DNA of 64,000 nt from Cavia porcellus (Eukaryota; Chordata; Mammalia; Rodentia; Caviidae), in NCBI RefSeq assembly GCF_034190915.1, contig NW_026947509.1, forward strand, positions 32,434,767-32,498,766, read 5' to 3'. Positions 1 to 13,195 of this stretch are shown here, in pieces. Made by a program: the position numbers and the translations under genes. The notes under the pieces were generated by a model. That model was not told the origin of the DNA and did no database searches. It saw only the letters and a program-made list of their open reading frames with translations. Numbering within the stretch: position 1 is the first letter of the stretch; each line of letters starts with the position of its first letter.

Positions 1-589
1 CAATTTGGTGGACAAGTACAGCGGCAAATTAGGGCTCAGGACCAAAGTATGACTTCTAATCTATTAGTCATGATGCAGGAGTTTTTATTAAGAATTAACA
101 CTTGTGTTTTTAAGTCAGACTACTCAGAATTCTGAGTGAAGGAATTTTATTATTTATCTCTTTAAACCTTGATGAAAGTTTTTGTCATTAGCTATCACAT
201 CTCCACTTAGTAGTACTCAGTAGATGCTCAACGTAATAAAGAGATGTGGACATGTATTCTCCAGGAAGAGTAGCAGTCTGAAAACACAGGCACACAGCAC
301 ACTGTCGGGCCCACAGTAAACCTGTGCTGGCTGCAGTGTGGCTGTTATTTTGCAGTGACCTACAATCCCAAGGTCTCACCACAGAGTTACCTAAACTATC
401 ACAAGAAAGAAATGATAAGAGTTTAATTTCTTAAAGAATCCTGTTTTTACATAGGGTAGCTTCATATTTTTGAAAAAAACATTTTTTTTTGTCTTCAAAG
501 ACACCAGCTGTCTATCTCATTAGACCAAGATGAGTTCTCTCTTCCCAGTGCCTACAGGTACAAGAGCTTGCCTCACTGTCTCTGACACC
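1..589. other. Unassigned non-coding sequence
   Basis: AT-rich non-coding sequence. The stretch around 205-245 faintly resembles an L2 3' end. No gene is seen. Confidence 0.4.
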
Positions 590-835
590 TACCTGGTAGC
601 TCTTTCTACCACCAGCCTATAGCTGGACCATCATAGATCCTGCCACAGCCAAGCCTTTGGATGAGACACCAGTCCTGGTCCACACTCCATTGCACCCATG
701 GGAGACTTTAAAGAAGATGATTCCACTAAGTTATGCTCAGGTTCCTGATGCATGTAAACCCTGAAATATGGATGTGTTGTTTTAAGCTGCTGAGTTTGTG
801 GTAGCTTGTTACACAGCATTGGATAACTGATACAC
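590..835 (+). mobile_element. MaLR-type LTR fragment (MLT1-like 3' part)
   Basis: The 3' end (ttttaagctgctgagtttg ... ggataactgatacaca) reads like the U5 end of old mammalian MaLR/MLT LTRs. It is degraded. Confidence 0.5.
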
Positions 836-867
836 ATCATTTGGTAAACTTCCTCTTCCAGGCTTCT

Positions 868-1260
868 TATATACTGTATTCATTTCCTAGAACTTCTGTA
901 ACAAAGGACCACAAACGGGGTGGATTAAAACAGCAGAAATATATTGCCTCAGAGACCTGCAGTGTTGGAGGCCAAAATCAGCGTGTTGACAAGGGATGTT
1001 CATCCCAAAATCTGTTGGGAAAACCCCCCTTTCTTCTTGCCTTTGGTAGTTGATTCAGTTCTTGGCACTCCTTGGATAAGAGCAAGGCCATGCCAGTCTC
1101 TGTCCCTGTTGTCAGAGGGCTTCTTCTGTAGGTCTCCACAGTTCCTCTGCTTCTAGGGACACTGATCACATAAGAGTTGGAGCCCTGCTCTAAAATGACC
1201 TCATCTCAATTTAGTGGCATCTTCAGTAACTTTCTTTTAGAACAACACTATATGCAGCGG
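868..1260 (-). mobile_element. MLT1-like MaLR LTR, antisense
   Basis: The plus strand shows the antisense MLT1 signature: cctagaacttctgtaaca, then accacaaacggggtggatt, then cagcagaaatatattg and a gaggccaaaatc block. The same layout recurs at 8826 and 12815. Confidence 0.65.
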
Positions 1261-1771
1261 TCATGGGGGTTTGAATGAACCTTACATGTCTTTTGAGGGA
1301 GCAGGGAGAGGAGAGGAGTGAAAAATTCATCTCAGAGCATGCTTTTCACCACTTTTCACCAGCACACTACCAAAGTCTGAGTTCACTTTTGTCTGTATTG
1401 GTGTCAGTTTTTTCATGGAGAGTAAAGGGTTGTGTTATTCTTAACCAGCATGTTACTGATTAAATACTGAAAAGAAGCAGGGACATCCATTTCTTTCAAT
1501 ACTTAACAGCCACTCAAAACCCAGTGATACACAACTGTAGAATGAATGCTCCAGCCACATGGCCTTTACCTTCTGGTTAACATGGTTATTTCTCAGTGAG
1601 GAGAAGCAGCCAGAGTATGAAAAGATGGCATTCTGCCTTTACTACCAACCCGAGAAACAGAGGAACTGGAGCATTTGAGTGGAGAAGATATCAAGTAATT
1701 TAAGAACAAATAAAACATGTTATATAACTTTCAGATGAGTGTTTTTATGGTAAGAAGGCCTTCTACTTAGT

Positions 1772-2105
1772 TACAATGGCAAACAGAAACACCAAAATGG
1801 CACCTAGGATTTGGAGGCAGATTTATTTCTGTCAATGGGCACTGATTGGGATCATTCACAAAATATCAAGCCCTGATCCTTGGTGGTCTAGGGCTTATGT
1901 GGAATAAGCAAGCAGCAAGTACAGAGAAAGAATGGTTTGTCTACTGGGGATTGATTTTTACAATATGCATCATAATGATCAGCTATACATCACAGTCATC
2001 AACTGTTTCTAAGAAACAAAAGTAATGGAAAATATAACCAGAACTATTATCTGGGCAACTAGCGAACTGAAGTATACTGGCTGAGTGAGGGCATCTTCTG
2101 CTACA
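1772..2105 (-). repeat. 3' LTR of the ERV
   Basis: It starts TGTAGCAGAAGATGCCC immediately after the polypurine tract and carries AATAAA (1822-1827). It ends GCCATTGTA, a transition-decayed version of the CACA end of the other LTR. Confidence 0.88.
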
Positions 2106-2118
2106 TTTCCCCCTCTTT

Positions 2119-3387
2119 ACACATGATATTCTAAAACAAGGCCCAAATAGAAGCAGTAACATTAAGATTGTCAGTGATGTTAGGATGGACCCTAGCCACG
2201 GTCCTCAAGGTTATCTTATTACAGTTTTTCTCTAAGTTGCTTCTATGAAGAAACATAATTTAAGCCCGTCTGTTCCATAATATTACTCCAGTAAGGTAGT
2301 GAAGGAATTAAACTGAAAAGGCACAAACATGGAGGGGAATAGGTATGGAGCAATCCTGTGTAGCATCCTCAGGCTTATGCCATGCATCGACTGGTCAGCA
2401 TCTGAGTGGCCAGAGCAGGGCTTGGAGTATGTCAGGTCTTCAGAATGAGCCCCAGAGGAGCTGTCCAGGTAAATTTTTTAGCAATCACCTGGATGGCTTC
2501 TTTTAACTGTAGGAATGGTGGATCTAAAACTGGATTTCTGAAGCTTGCAGGTTTTATTTTGTCAACTTTTTTAGAGTTTGTGGCCTGTATATTGAATGTA
2601 GTTCATATTTAGTTTTTACAGAATGTAGTTTTTACTGAAGGACCCTACAAACTTATGTCTTGGCCAGACTGAGTAGGTGCAGACAAGCATTAAATCATGC
2701 AGGTGAAGGTTGGGGCCAATGACACAGATGCTAAAGTCTGAGCTGGCTACAGGGGTACAAGTGCCAGTGTTGCAGATTGAGTTTGCAGAACAAATGGTGG
2801 GGGTAGATCTGGCTCTGATCTTCCGGGAGTATTGGCCTGTAAATTGGACCCTGGAGAGGGTTTGCCTCTGGATTAAATTATTTTGCACTGGTGGCAGGTT
2901 TTCAAACAGCCCCAGAAGGCAGTAGTAGGAGAGCTTGGCCAAAGTAGCTTTGTCCAAGCTGGCCACAGGATACCCAGTACAACATGTGGCACCTGAACAG
3001 TTAGGTCTTAGCCTAAGGTGAACTTTTCAGCTTTCCTGACAAGAAGGACAGTGGCTATTAGAGCACAGGAGAAAAGGAGGAAGCAGCCATTAGCACTTGG
3101 ATGAAGTGTTTGCACAGATAGGACACTGGGTGCTCCCTGGGGCTGACAGTCTGAGTAAGCATCATTGTTTTTGTGAACTCAAGGATCCAGATTCTGTAGA
3201 AGTCAGCAGTTCTAAGAAATTTGCAGTTTCTTTCTCATAGTCAGTTTCTGCCAGATACTGCAGCAGAGCTTTTGTGTCTTTCCAGTAGGCAGTTTGGGTA
3301 TCATTAATCAGAAGTGCAGTGATGTTGTGTGCTGAGAAACCAGTGAGGTTGGCTGGAGGGCTTCTCTAAAGAGAGTAAACAAGTTTT
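2119..3387 (-). pseudogene. ERV 3' interior, unresolved (pol end or env remnant)
   Basis: Sequence between the RT remnant and the polypurine tract. A 116-residue open frame (2616-2966) has several Cys and may be env- or pol-derived; I cannot assign it. It is too short for complete genes. Confidence 0.4.
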
Positions 3388-3615
3388 TTAACTTTGGGAA
3401 GTTGAACTCAGATCAGTTATGAAGAGAGGCTGACAGAAGCCAATTGAAGTCAGAAGAGGGCATTCTTTAGGTCCAGGCAGGTGTACCAGTAGGCTGTGGG
3501 TGGCAGAAGACAGCATAGACAGGAAGCAATTGCGGTGGCATGGGCAGCTCAGAGATCCTGAATTGGCTTTACAGGAAGGAGCATGTATTTTAGCAGTTTG
3601 ACAGCCTATAGACAC
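3388..3615 (-). pseudogene. ERV pol remnant (reverse transcriptase, thumb/connection side)
   Basis: A segment with ECPLLTSIGFCQPLFITDL matches in layout the gammaretroviral RT block around a GFCRxWI-type motif. Its order relative to the protease remnant (downstream on the minus strand) is correct. The rest of RT, RNase H and integrase is deleted or unreadable. Confidence 0.65.
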
Positions 3616-4013
3616 TTTTCAGTTTTGAAGCCTCACTTATTCTTTCTCAGGGGACCATGATGAAAGCTGGAAAAAACTAAGAAATAGGCAGTCCTGGGGC
3701 CAAATGTGTCACTAGGGTCTCCCCACAAAATAGTAGGAGAGTTCCCAAACCTTTATGGCAATTGAGTAACAGTCCAAAAAAAGGTGTAAGGGCTGGGAAC
3801 CACAGATGTAAGGTGACAGCTGTGTTGTTGATGGAACTCTTTGTGCTTCCCATATTATCTGACAGCAGTAATGAAAGGGGTTTTGGTGGGACAGGATAGT
3901 TGGTAGCCAGGCCCAGTGGTGAGTCCTTAGCTCACACTTCTGGGAAGAGAGTTTTCAGGATTGCAGTTATATATCTCAGGTTGATAAGACATTGTCTTAC
4001 TCTCAAGGAACAG

Positions 4014-4202
4014 TCAGAGTTGAAAGTGAAGGGTTAAATAAGAGGAACGCTGATGGCTTGGTGCGAAAGAGATGGTTACTTCTAACTTGAAAAGGAGGTC
4101 TTTTCCCAGAAGTGGTATGGCAACTGGCTGGTTCAGGAATTCATGTTTGGTAAGATGTTCTCCTAGGCTACTGGCAGAAAAGGTGAGAGGCAAGTGTCCC
4201 AA
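4014..4202 (-). pseudogene. ERV pro remnant (retroviral aspartic protease C-terminal part)
   Basis: A 62-residue open segment contains PVAIPLLGKDLLFKL. This corresponds to the conserved PxPLLGRDLL-type block near the end of gammaretroviral protease. The active-site half is not recognisable in an open frame. Non-functional. Confidence 0.75.
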
Positions 4203-5655
4203 GTTGTCCTAGTGAAGGTAGCTGTTTGACAGAAGGACCTTTAGAAGGCAGAGAGTTCTTTTTCACTGTCTACCAAGGAGGTCACAGCTTTGCCCCCAAC
4301 TTTTGCAATGACCATGGGCTCTCAGAGGCCCAATTTGATAGAGCTCATCTGTCCTATCCACCCAGATGTGACAGGGCAAGGAGAGACTCCGGTTGAGGTG
4401 GGCCTGGGTAGTCAGGTTCTTTTGAGTCTTGCAGATGGAAGGTGCACTTATTTTTTGTGTCCATGGCCTGTATAACTCATAGTCAGAGGATGTGGTTTTC
4501 TGTCAGACTGGATTTTCTTACAGACATCAAGTGACTTTCTTTTATCAAGTTTTGTGGAGACAGTGGTTGATGGGCTTTTTGTCCCCCCTCTTTGGTATCT
4601 TTGAGAAACTCTTGACTGGCTTTATGATTCTAGGTGTAGTGACCTTTGGGAAAGGCCATAGTAACTCATTTGTCAGGGCTGATAGTCCAATTTTTGCTCA
4701 GTTAAAATGTGGAACTCAGAAGAAATTGCTGACAGTCATCTTAGGAGGGCATTAGATGACACCATCTGACCAGAATAGGCATAGCCATGAAGCAGAAGTT
4801 TCCAGAGGGGAGGACTTCTATGCCCAATTGGCAATGGCTAGCTGGAACCAGTTCATCTAACTGACAACAGATGTGTTGGGAGTGGGAGGTGAAGCTTTAG
4901 GTGTTGGCAGCAACTGTAGAAGCCAACAAGGGTGCCAATGTGGAATTCCCAGGAAAAATGGGCCTCTTTTTCTGTTTCCTTCCTTTGAGATGCAGGGGCT
5001 GGACTGGTTTCATTTTTAACTCTGTAAAAGCCCCTTTTCCTGCATTCAGGGGCAGTGAGTTTTTACTGATTAATTTTCTATCTTTTACTTCTTTCATGTG
5101 TATTGTGTAGCCTTGAATGATGGTGCTACAGACAAGGGATAGGTGCCCCTCAGAGAAAGACCATTCAGATGCCCACCTACCTGTGCCTTTCATGGAGACT
5201 TGGGTGCAACTTAGCTAAGGAGTATGCAAGCCTCAGTTATGCCATGTGTTGACCACCACAGGTGAAGGCCCAATCAGCCACCTTGACTAATGCTTCCCAG
5301 CTTTGGTGCACAAATGGAGTAGCCTATGGCTCATACTGTCTGTTCCACTCACTCATACATTCCTTCAGCACTGACAAATAGATTGACTGGGGATCCCTGG
5401 GGGGCAGAATCAAGCAGGCAGGCAGCCAGGCAGGTAGGAAGACAGACAGACAGATTGTGTCCTCTCTTTGGGGTTTGATATGAACTACTTAGGTGGGGAG
5501 CCAGGAATCCTTCTCCAGTACTCTGAAGGGACTCAAGAAATCTCAAGGGCATACATCTTCATCAGGACCTGGAGAGGTCCTTGTTCCATCTGCAAAGGCC
5601 ATAATCAGTGACCAAAGAGGTCAGCATGATTGGTCTCCCCAGACAATACATCAGA
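4203..5655 (-). pseudogene. ERV 5' interior: leader and gag-region remnant
   Basis: By position this should be leader plus gag. Only short open pieces remain (for example 4897-5193) with no certain gag motif. A CAGGCAGG/GACAGACA low-complexity tract lies at about 5411-5455. Confidence 0.45.
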
Positions 5656-5963
5656 TGTGATGGCAAACAGAAACATTGAAACAAAACCCAGGATTTGGAA
5701 GCAGAGTTAATTATGTTAATTAGGATCATTCCCAAAATATCATGCCCTGATCTCTGATGGTCTAGGGCTTATATAGGATATACAAGCCAGAAATGCAGAA
5801 GCAAAATGGCTTGTCAGTTGGGAATTGGTTTTTACAATATGCATCATAGTGACCAGCTATACACCATAGTGACCTCTCATTTTTAAGAAACGTAAGTAAC
5901 AGGAACTGTAACCTGGGAGACTAACAAACTGAAATGTACTGAGGAGGCATCTTCTGCTAGACA
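5656..5963 (-). repeat. 5' LTR of the ERV
   Basis: It starts TGTCTAGCAGAAGATGCC on the minus strand and ends GCCATCACA. It has a TATA-like CCTATATAAG (5768-5777). It aligns along its whole length with 1772-2105, with many substitutions and some indels, so the insertion is old. Confidence 0.88.
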
Positions 5964-6529
5964 GTTAGTACTCTACAATTTATATTTATACATTTCCATA
6001 TTAAGCAAGTGCCTTTCACATAGTAGTTACCCTAAACATGTGGGGTTGCTGAGTGCCGTAACAAAAGTGACGGTTAGGGTGGTTCTTCAAGTTAGAGATG
6101 TAGGTATATTTATATGTACATGCAGGTAAGCCAGCAGGGCCTGGTCCATGAAGCTGTTCTGCTCAAGATCATCTACAGATGCTAACACAGGTTACCCTAC
6201 TGGCAGCCCAATATCCTTTCTCTTCCATATACTGTCCATAACAAAAGCAGCAAAAAAGTTATGGTAATGGAGGAAAAACTCAAAAGAGGGATACTTCACA
6301 CCACAAGAGGGGAAGGAAGGAAAATGTCAGCATCAAAACACAAGTGTTACTGGCCAACCAAGTACCTAACAGCTCAAGTAAGTTTCAAAAGGGCTTCTGT
6401 AAGTCAGGTTGTGAAGATGTTGTCTCTCAAACAAATATCATGCCCTGCTCCCCTAACTTTGTCTGTTTTCTCTGGACATTAAAGATCATCAGGAAGGACA
6501 GGGAGGGAGAAACAACCAATAGCCGCTGA
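5964..6529. other. Unassigned sequence
   Basis: Non-coding. No repeat family or gene is recognised with confidence. Confidence 0.4.
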
Positions 6530-6640
6530 TCAGGAGACTGAGTCCTGCCCTCTGCTCTTGCTCTGCATAACTTATGATCTTGGACAAGTCCTTTAGCTTT
6601 GGCCAAATGGACTCTGGTTCAAGTGAGATGTGCTGTCCAC
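6530..6640 (+). repeat. MIR SINE fragment
   Basis: Order of MIR core features: gagactgagtcctgccctct, then cttatgatcttggacaagtc, then a decayed ctcag/aaatgg region. Confidence 0.55.
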
Positions 6641-8825
6641 ATAGTTTAGCACACATGTGGCATGGTCATCATAGTGGACATCCCCGAATGACTTCACCAA
6701 GGAAGAATAAGATGGTTCTGGAAGCACAGAGATGGGCTAGGGCTGAGGTTTTACTTAAATCAGTGGCTTTGGCTCTGTGTCCCTGATTCTCTCAGCTCTG
6801 CCCCCACTAGGTATTGTCTTCATGTTCCTGTTTGTAGGGAAAGAGGAGACCTGAAGGTGAGGCCATATACACAGCAGCCTGCAATCCTTTGCTGGTTCTT
6901 GGTTTGATGGGTGCAGCATCCATTTCTGGAGCAGCCTCTGGAAGGAATGGCTGCCCCCACCACTGGCCCAACTGTGAGAGAGAAGGAGGTGGACCAAGAC
7001 TGTGCACCCAGCACTGCTCTACAAGGTTGCTTAAATTCTATCTAACACTGAAGAGCCAGCAGATCTTAATGGAGTAATAAAAATATTAAAACTGAGAAAA
7101 ATTAAGGAAATCAAAACAGAAGCATTACATTAAAGAAAAACAGTTCCAAATAAATTAGCCTCACTGCCCTTGGGTCTTTTAGCAATGCCATACGTAACCT
7201 AAGGACCAGTGTCTGTTGGCTTTTCATAAACTTCCAAAATGACGTTAGGTGTAAGATGTCACCTTTTCCTGTGATAATCCTGCTGGGACAGACCTTCCCT
7301 GATATCCATGGCACTCTTATTTCTTCCTAAGGAAGACACACTGGCATGGAGGTGCAAAGAAATGGAAGATAGAGAGCTACTCTGTGTCCAGCTCAGATTT
7401 CTTCGTGTGCATCAATGTGTGTGCACACACGTACAGTATGTGTGTATTGTATACGTATTTATGTTCCTTTTGTAGAATCAGCAACTAGTATTCACTAGTT
7501 ATTTGCCAAAGCCATAAGGAATCTCTAATTTGACTGTACTAATTAATCTTTTCCTAAATTATACTTGAAAGATGTTTTCAGAGTTCACATCAACATTACA
7601 CAGATTTTTATTATAAGCATCAACAGCCCATGTCGCACTCATAAACTTGTAATTCAGATGTGTATGTCAGCACAGTGGCCAGCTGGGTAATAATTCTATG
7701 CTTTCTTTTATTGTTTCTAATTATAACTCTGTATATCAAGATAGTATTTCATATAAAAATCAAATGGTTAGGCAAATAAAAAGTGAGGTAGAACCCTGGT
7801 ACAACTGAGTCTATTTAATGTAATTATGGCCTTGGTGGTGGTTATTTTTCTTTTTCAAAATCTATATTTAAGATGGCATCACTGTGCAAAGTAGTTAACC
7901 TAATCTGGATGATGTGGTTTGTATACAATCACTTTAGTACTTGGAAGTAGGCATGCAGATAGCATTCCAATGGACCATCTAAACATCAGTAGGACACGAT
8001 CTTGGAAATCTTAGACTGTGTGTAGCTCGCTGTCCTTTTCTCCAAAACATGTCACCAGATTTAAGTGATGCTTACAGACATTCCCAAGGGAAAATTAATC
8101 AGATGTTAACAAACTGCAAGTTGACTGCCAGATCTTCTAAATCAGGATGGTGTAGTTTCATTGACTTTTATAGGCCAACTGCTTCAGGACAAAGATGTTC
8201 AGAGACCTCTGGGGCTTCCATGAGTGCCAGAAACTTTGACTTCTTTTGTTTTTATTTTTGTTTTTAAGCATTGAAGGACAAAAAGGAAGCTGACCCACTT
8301 TTGTTCATAGTTCTTCAATATCACTTGCTAAATTTCAGGATTTTCCTTTATGGTTGAGAAAACAAAAGTCACAAAGGATCAGATTTTTTAATACACAGCC
8401 TGGCACCCAAGCTGAGGTACTGAGCTAATTGTGAATGATGTTTGTCACACACGAAAGCAGGACAACCTATGTGCTAGGTTGTGCCAGGAGGCTGTCTTCT
8501 ACGCTCACAAGAATAGCACTTGTAATCACTGTTATAAAAATGAGTCACAGAGTTATTATGCCTTGTACCAACTAGTATAAAATAATATTTACAGAAATTA
8601 CAAGCTTGGGATGACAGGCTTCCTCCAAAAACAGCATGCACAGTGCCAACGTGAAGGGTGTGTTCTCTGTCCCAGTAGTTCCACCTCTGGGAAACCTCTA
8701 AAATGTATATTCAAGAGCATTAAAATGTACATTCAAGAGTTTACCAGAGAGTACTGATTGGCTTCTTCCTACTACAGAACGGTGTGCTGTGTTTAGTGAA
8801 GAGATGTTTATAATACAATTGAAGT
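6641..8825. other. Unassigned intergenic sequence
   Basis: No exon-like ORF, CpG island or clear repeat. A short imperfect tandem duplication (aaatgta-attcaagag twice) lies at 8700-8742. Confidence 0.4.
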
Positions 8826-9280
8826 ATTAGTTTCTTAAGACTGGCATAACAAACTACTACCAAGTGTGGCCTAAGCCAATAAGAATCTCTTCTGTGCACC
8901 TGAGAAGGCCAGAGCCCTAGTTAAGATGTGAAGTGCCATGGCTCTCTCTGGAGACTCTGAGAAAGAATCTTCCATGCTCACTCCAACTTCTGGTGGCTCT
9001 AGGTGTCCGTTGGCTCATGGGACACTTTGGCTTCTTCTAATTCCCATGTTTGGGGGTCACACAGCTTCTTCCCTGTGTGCTTTTAACTTCTTTTTTTTAT
9101 AAAGTCACCTATCCTTGGGTTTAGGGTCTTTTCTGAGGCCAGAGTGATCTCATCTTGAGATTCTGAAGTGAATTGTAACTGCAAAGACCTTCTCCCCTAT
9201 TCATGTTCACAAACTCTGACTGGCCTTTTCTTTAAGGGGGAATACAATTTAATCTCCTATAATTAGTCAGAAAAGCAGTA
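8826..9280 (-). mobile_element. MLT1-like MaLR LTR, antisense
   Basis: The plus strand reads attagtttcttaagactgg, then cataacaaactactacca, then tctggtggctctaggtgtcc and a cttcttccctgtgtgc block. This is the usual antisense MLT1 layout. Confidence 0.6.
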
Positions 9281-10194
9281 TACACAGAACTGTACGTAGT
9301 CTTAGCTCAGTAATGTAAAAACATGTTTGTGTCCAGATGTTAGAATGGAATCAAGGAATTAAAACTACTTGTGAAAAGATTGCCACCACCCTCATATGCA
9401 GAATAGTCCAACGAAATGAAGGAGAGTCCGTGTGTGGGCCTCTCAGACATGCCAGATTTGCAAAGGGGTCAAAGGGAAGAGATTTGGGAGAGGAGACAAA
9501 GGAAGACAACTGCTGTGTGAGCTCACCCTAGGGGGAAGGGGAAAACGATGTTTGTGCTTGGGAATCTTTTGGTGTCAAGGATACGGAAGACTTGTGACTG
9601 ATTTGCAACTCAGATGGAGAAAATTGTCAGAGGACTGGAGCCTTCAGAAAAGTAAGGAGACAAGAGATGGGCTGTCCCAGAACTCAAAGATAGGACTAGG
9701 AAAGAGAGTGTTCTTGGGGGTAGGAATTTACCTGCCCATAGTTTTTCAAGACAAATGAAACAGAGCTATTTCATGAAACTGGACCTGTGTTACAGAGAGA
9801 AAGCCATTTTCCAAGACTTCTATTATGAAGTATCCCAAACTGGGACCCAAACAAGAGCAGGCTGAAAGTACAAAATGAAGGAGCTGGCAGGTGGCTTTCT
9901 TCCGAAGTGTCTGAGCAACCCTCTGTCCAGGACCCTGTCCTACCTAGATCCTGGTGGCTCCAGCCACCCTTGCTGTCCACTGGCCCGTGAACTTGCAACT
10001 CCAATCTCTGCGTCCATCCTCACAGTCCTTTTCCTCTGTTTCATAGCCCCTGCTCTCTTTTCTTCTCAGGATAGCAGTCGTCGGAATGTAGCCCACTCTG
10101 ACCTCATTTTAACTCATTATATCTGCAAAGATCTTGTTTCCCAAAAAACATGCCCCCACTATGAAATTTCACAGGGATATGAGTTTTGGGGAGA
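9281..10194. other. Unassigned intergenic sequence
   Basis: Purine-rich non-coding sequence. No gene is supported. Confidence 0.35.
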
Positions 10195-10795
10195 CAATAT
10201 AGGGGGATGAAACTCCCAGCCTGGCAAAAGTTTGTGTTCCCTAAAAAGTATGAATTTTAGGAAAATTGGAGGTGAAGAGCAGAATATATTTATTGAGAGG
10301 AAGAAAGCTTCTGTCTGGGAGAGAGACAGAAGGGGTCCTGAGTAGGTTGCCAAAGACTGTCTTTCCTCAGGACTTTTATAGATTGAAAGCTCAAAGTGAG
10401 GCAGGTCTAAGGTGGGGAGATCATGGCACCTCATAAGGTGGCCATTGAAGTGGGACAGAACTATGGTCAACCAGTAAGATTAATTGCACAGATCAGGGAC
10501 AAATGGGGAGGCGAGTCACATAATAAGCAGGCATTCTTAGAAAGCAGTAACTCTTCCATAGGGGGTTGGGATGGTGACTCCTGGCTTCCTCAAGGTGACA
10601 GAGAACTATTTAGAATATCAATCTTTAGTATGTGGATGCATTTGCTTGACCTTTTGTCTTGAGGTCTGACCTACAGCCAGAGGTATCTGTCTCCTCCAGG
10701 GTTGCAAGATATCTGGCCTTCCTCACTGGCTCCTTTGAGGACCCATCTCAGTCTGACTACCTAGAATATTTTATCTAACTCAGTTGCCTGTAACA
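10195..10795 (-). mobile_element. Solitary LTR (family shared with 29160-29786)
   Basis: Reverse-complement homology runs nearly end to end with 29160-29786. On the minus strand it starts TGTTACAGGCAACTGAG at 10795 and has AATAAA at 10289-10294. It ends near CCCCCTATATTG. No internal viral sequence is recognised on either side, which suggests LTR-LTR recombination. Confidence 0.8.
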
Positions 10796-12814
10796 ACACT
10801 GCTTAACTCAGTACCAGATGGGGTCACCTGGACTGAGTCTGGCGTGACTGTGTGAAGGCTGGAGAGACCAAGAAAGGGAAGATGGTGTGCAGGAGGACAG
10901 TGCAGAGCTGAGCCTGCAGTCTGAGGGACATTGTCTGTTTAGGTAAGGTCCAGGGAAAGGCATTCCAGGAGAAGAAAGGACCACAGCGCTGTTCTCAAGA
11001 ACTCTGCTTTGCTGACTGCGGGGCTTAGGGAATCAAAGTGCCCAATCTTCCAGAACTGTCCAGACCCTCACCTCCACTTGCAAGGTGTAGATGGAAAATG
11101 AAATCACAGCCCCTTCCCTATTGTAGGCTAAGCCCTACATGCATCTGAGAGGAGAAACAAAAAATGCAGTAGTGCACAGCTTAGAATGCTGACTGCATGA
11201 CAGGAAGTCTGCTACTTCACATCTATGAGTGTACACTGCGTAATGCCTCGCAACATGGCATTATTCTAATTAAAGACTTGAGTCTATTTTAGGCTTGAGC
11301 TTAACCTGCGAGTGTGCTATCATCTGAGTGTGATCATGACCAGCCAGCATCTGTTGTTAAAGGAAGATTTCCACATGAGATCGTTTAAAAAGCACAAGAA
11401 ACAGATGTATTTCATGAATTCTTGGTGAATATTTTCACTTAATGCTTCCTTTCATGGTGTGCTTTCTGGAAAAGCTGAGTTATTTCAGCATAGAAATACC
11501 TTATAAAGGGTTAGAGTGAAATAGTCCTGATTCAGAGCATGATTTGCAGTGTGAAATGATTTCCTCTTTTATCCTCTGAGGTACCAGTAATGTCAAACCG
11601 GGTGATATTTCCAGGACCCCCAGTGAGGTCAAATAAGGAGGGGAAAATGGAGAGTGTAAGCAAAAACAGGAGAAGAAAAAACTGAAGCAGGCAGGTGGCT
11701 GTCACAGTCGTAGCAGGCCTGCAGAGCTCTCCTGTGGAAGAAATAGCAACAGCCTTTCACAGGGTGATACACCTTTTCCAATTTAACCGTGACCTAGTTA
11801 CCGAAACCTGGCAAAAATACCCTTCCTGTTCTCTGTACCCACGTGGAGGGCTGAGGTAGCTCACGGAGCTGTGCTCAGCAAACCTTGCCATCTAGTGCCC
11901 TCTGCCCAGCATGCTGCCCAGCAAGCTGAGAACCAGCCCAGAAAACTCAGCTTTGTTTTTCTTCCCCTGCTCCCCCACCAGGCTCTTCACAAAGCCATTA
12001 CCTCTGCTGCACCTTCATTCAGAGCAAAATAAGGCTCAGATTTCTTACCTGTTCATTTAGTTTGTTTTCCTTTCTGAGGGAGATTTTATGTGGCTTTTGG
12101 GAATGCCAATTTTCTGTTGAGCTTGCGCCAAGGGAGTGTCTATTTGGATATCACGAGAAAGAATGCCAGAGTCCCAGGCAAAGGAAACCTTGGAAATGCC
12201 CCCACTCCTGTCTAGTGTCATAAGCTGAAAACCTAGACCTTCAATTTAGAGAGGAAAGCAGACACACAAGAGAGAGCATTTAACAGGGTCGGTCTCCTCC
12301 TGTACAGGGTCCCCATGGTAGTTAGTCTCCGGGACCAAGGTTACTGGATTGGTTTGTTGAGCCACTAATGGGTGTGTGTGAGCAGATTGGTGGAGGGAGG
12401 AGGGGGGCTGAAATGTGGGCTCACAGCTGTTTTGTAAGAAGCAAATGGTGGTAGCGCCAGGCAGCCAAAGAGGCCACACCCCTCTGCTTGTCTGTTTAGA
12501 GAGTTCCACTAATTCACGTTTTCTTTTTTGGGGAGGAGCACACTTCAGAGAGCTGAGATATAAGCCCTGATTTCACCTCCTACTAGGGTTTAGATCTGTT
12601 TTTCCCCCCAAGCTGTCCTCATTGGTAATGGGCACTAAGGTTATTTAAAGAATTAAACAATATAACCCATACAAAATGCCCATGCGGAGTACAGTATTCT
12701 GACATGGCAGCTGTCTGGGTGGTTTGATTGCAGTACTGTGATGGCTGAATGATCCCACCCCAAGCCCACAGAGGGCGACGCCCTCACATCTGGATGGGTG
12801 CATGGGTAACAGTG
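10796..12814. other. Unassigned intergenic sequence
   Basis: No gene or clear repeat family recognised. Confidence 0.35.
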
Positions 12815-13195
12815 TTAGTTTTCTAGAGCTCCATAACAAAATAGCATAGATTGGGTGGCTTAAGCAACAGAAATCCATTTTCTGACCTTCTTGGAGGCTG
12901 GAAGCCCAAGATCAAGGTGTCAGCAGGTTTGGATCATTCTAAGGGCTCTTTCTTTGGCTTGTAGGTGGCCACCTCCTCACTGTGCTTCACAAGGTCTTTC
13001 ATCTGTTCATGTCCATATCCTAATCGCCTCCTCTTACAGGGAGCCTGGCCGTATTAGTTAGGGCCCAGCCACATGACCGCATTTATATATTTAATACCTC
13101 CTAAAGACCTACTTCCAAATCTAGCCACAGTCGGAGAAACTAGGGACTGGTATTTCAACATGAGAGTTCTGGGAGGAACATGGTTCAGTTCCTAA
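12815..13195 (-). mobile_element. MLT1-like MaLR LTR, antisense
   Basis: The plus strand reads ttagttttctagagctccat, aacaaaatagcatagattgg, gtggcttaagcaacagaaa and ggaggctggaagcccaagat, the antisense MLT1 pattern. It ends in a decayed gttcctaacag. Confidence 0.7.

Larger units (their letters stand above)
1772..5963 (-). mobile_element. Class I (gammaretrovirus-like) endogenous retrovirus, degraded
   Basis: Two direct-repeat LTRs (1772-2105 and 5656-5963) flank about 3.55 kb. In minus orientation a polypurine tract AAAGAGGGGGAAA (2106-2118) abuts the 3' LTR. A degenerate primer-binding region, ending in a GGGGAGACC class-I-like leader, abuts the 5' LTR. TTAGT occurs at 1767-1771 and 5965-5969, a candidate target duplication offset by one base on the right. 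The interior keeps remnants of protease and reverse transcriptase but is much shorter than a complete provirus and full of stops, so it is not coding-competent. Confidence 0.9.
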
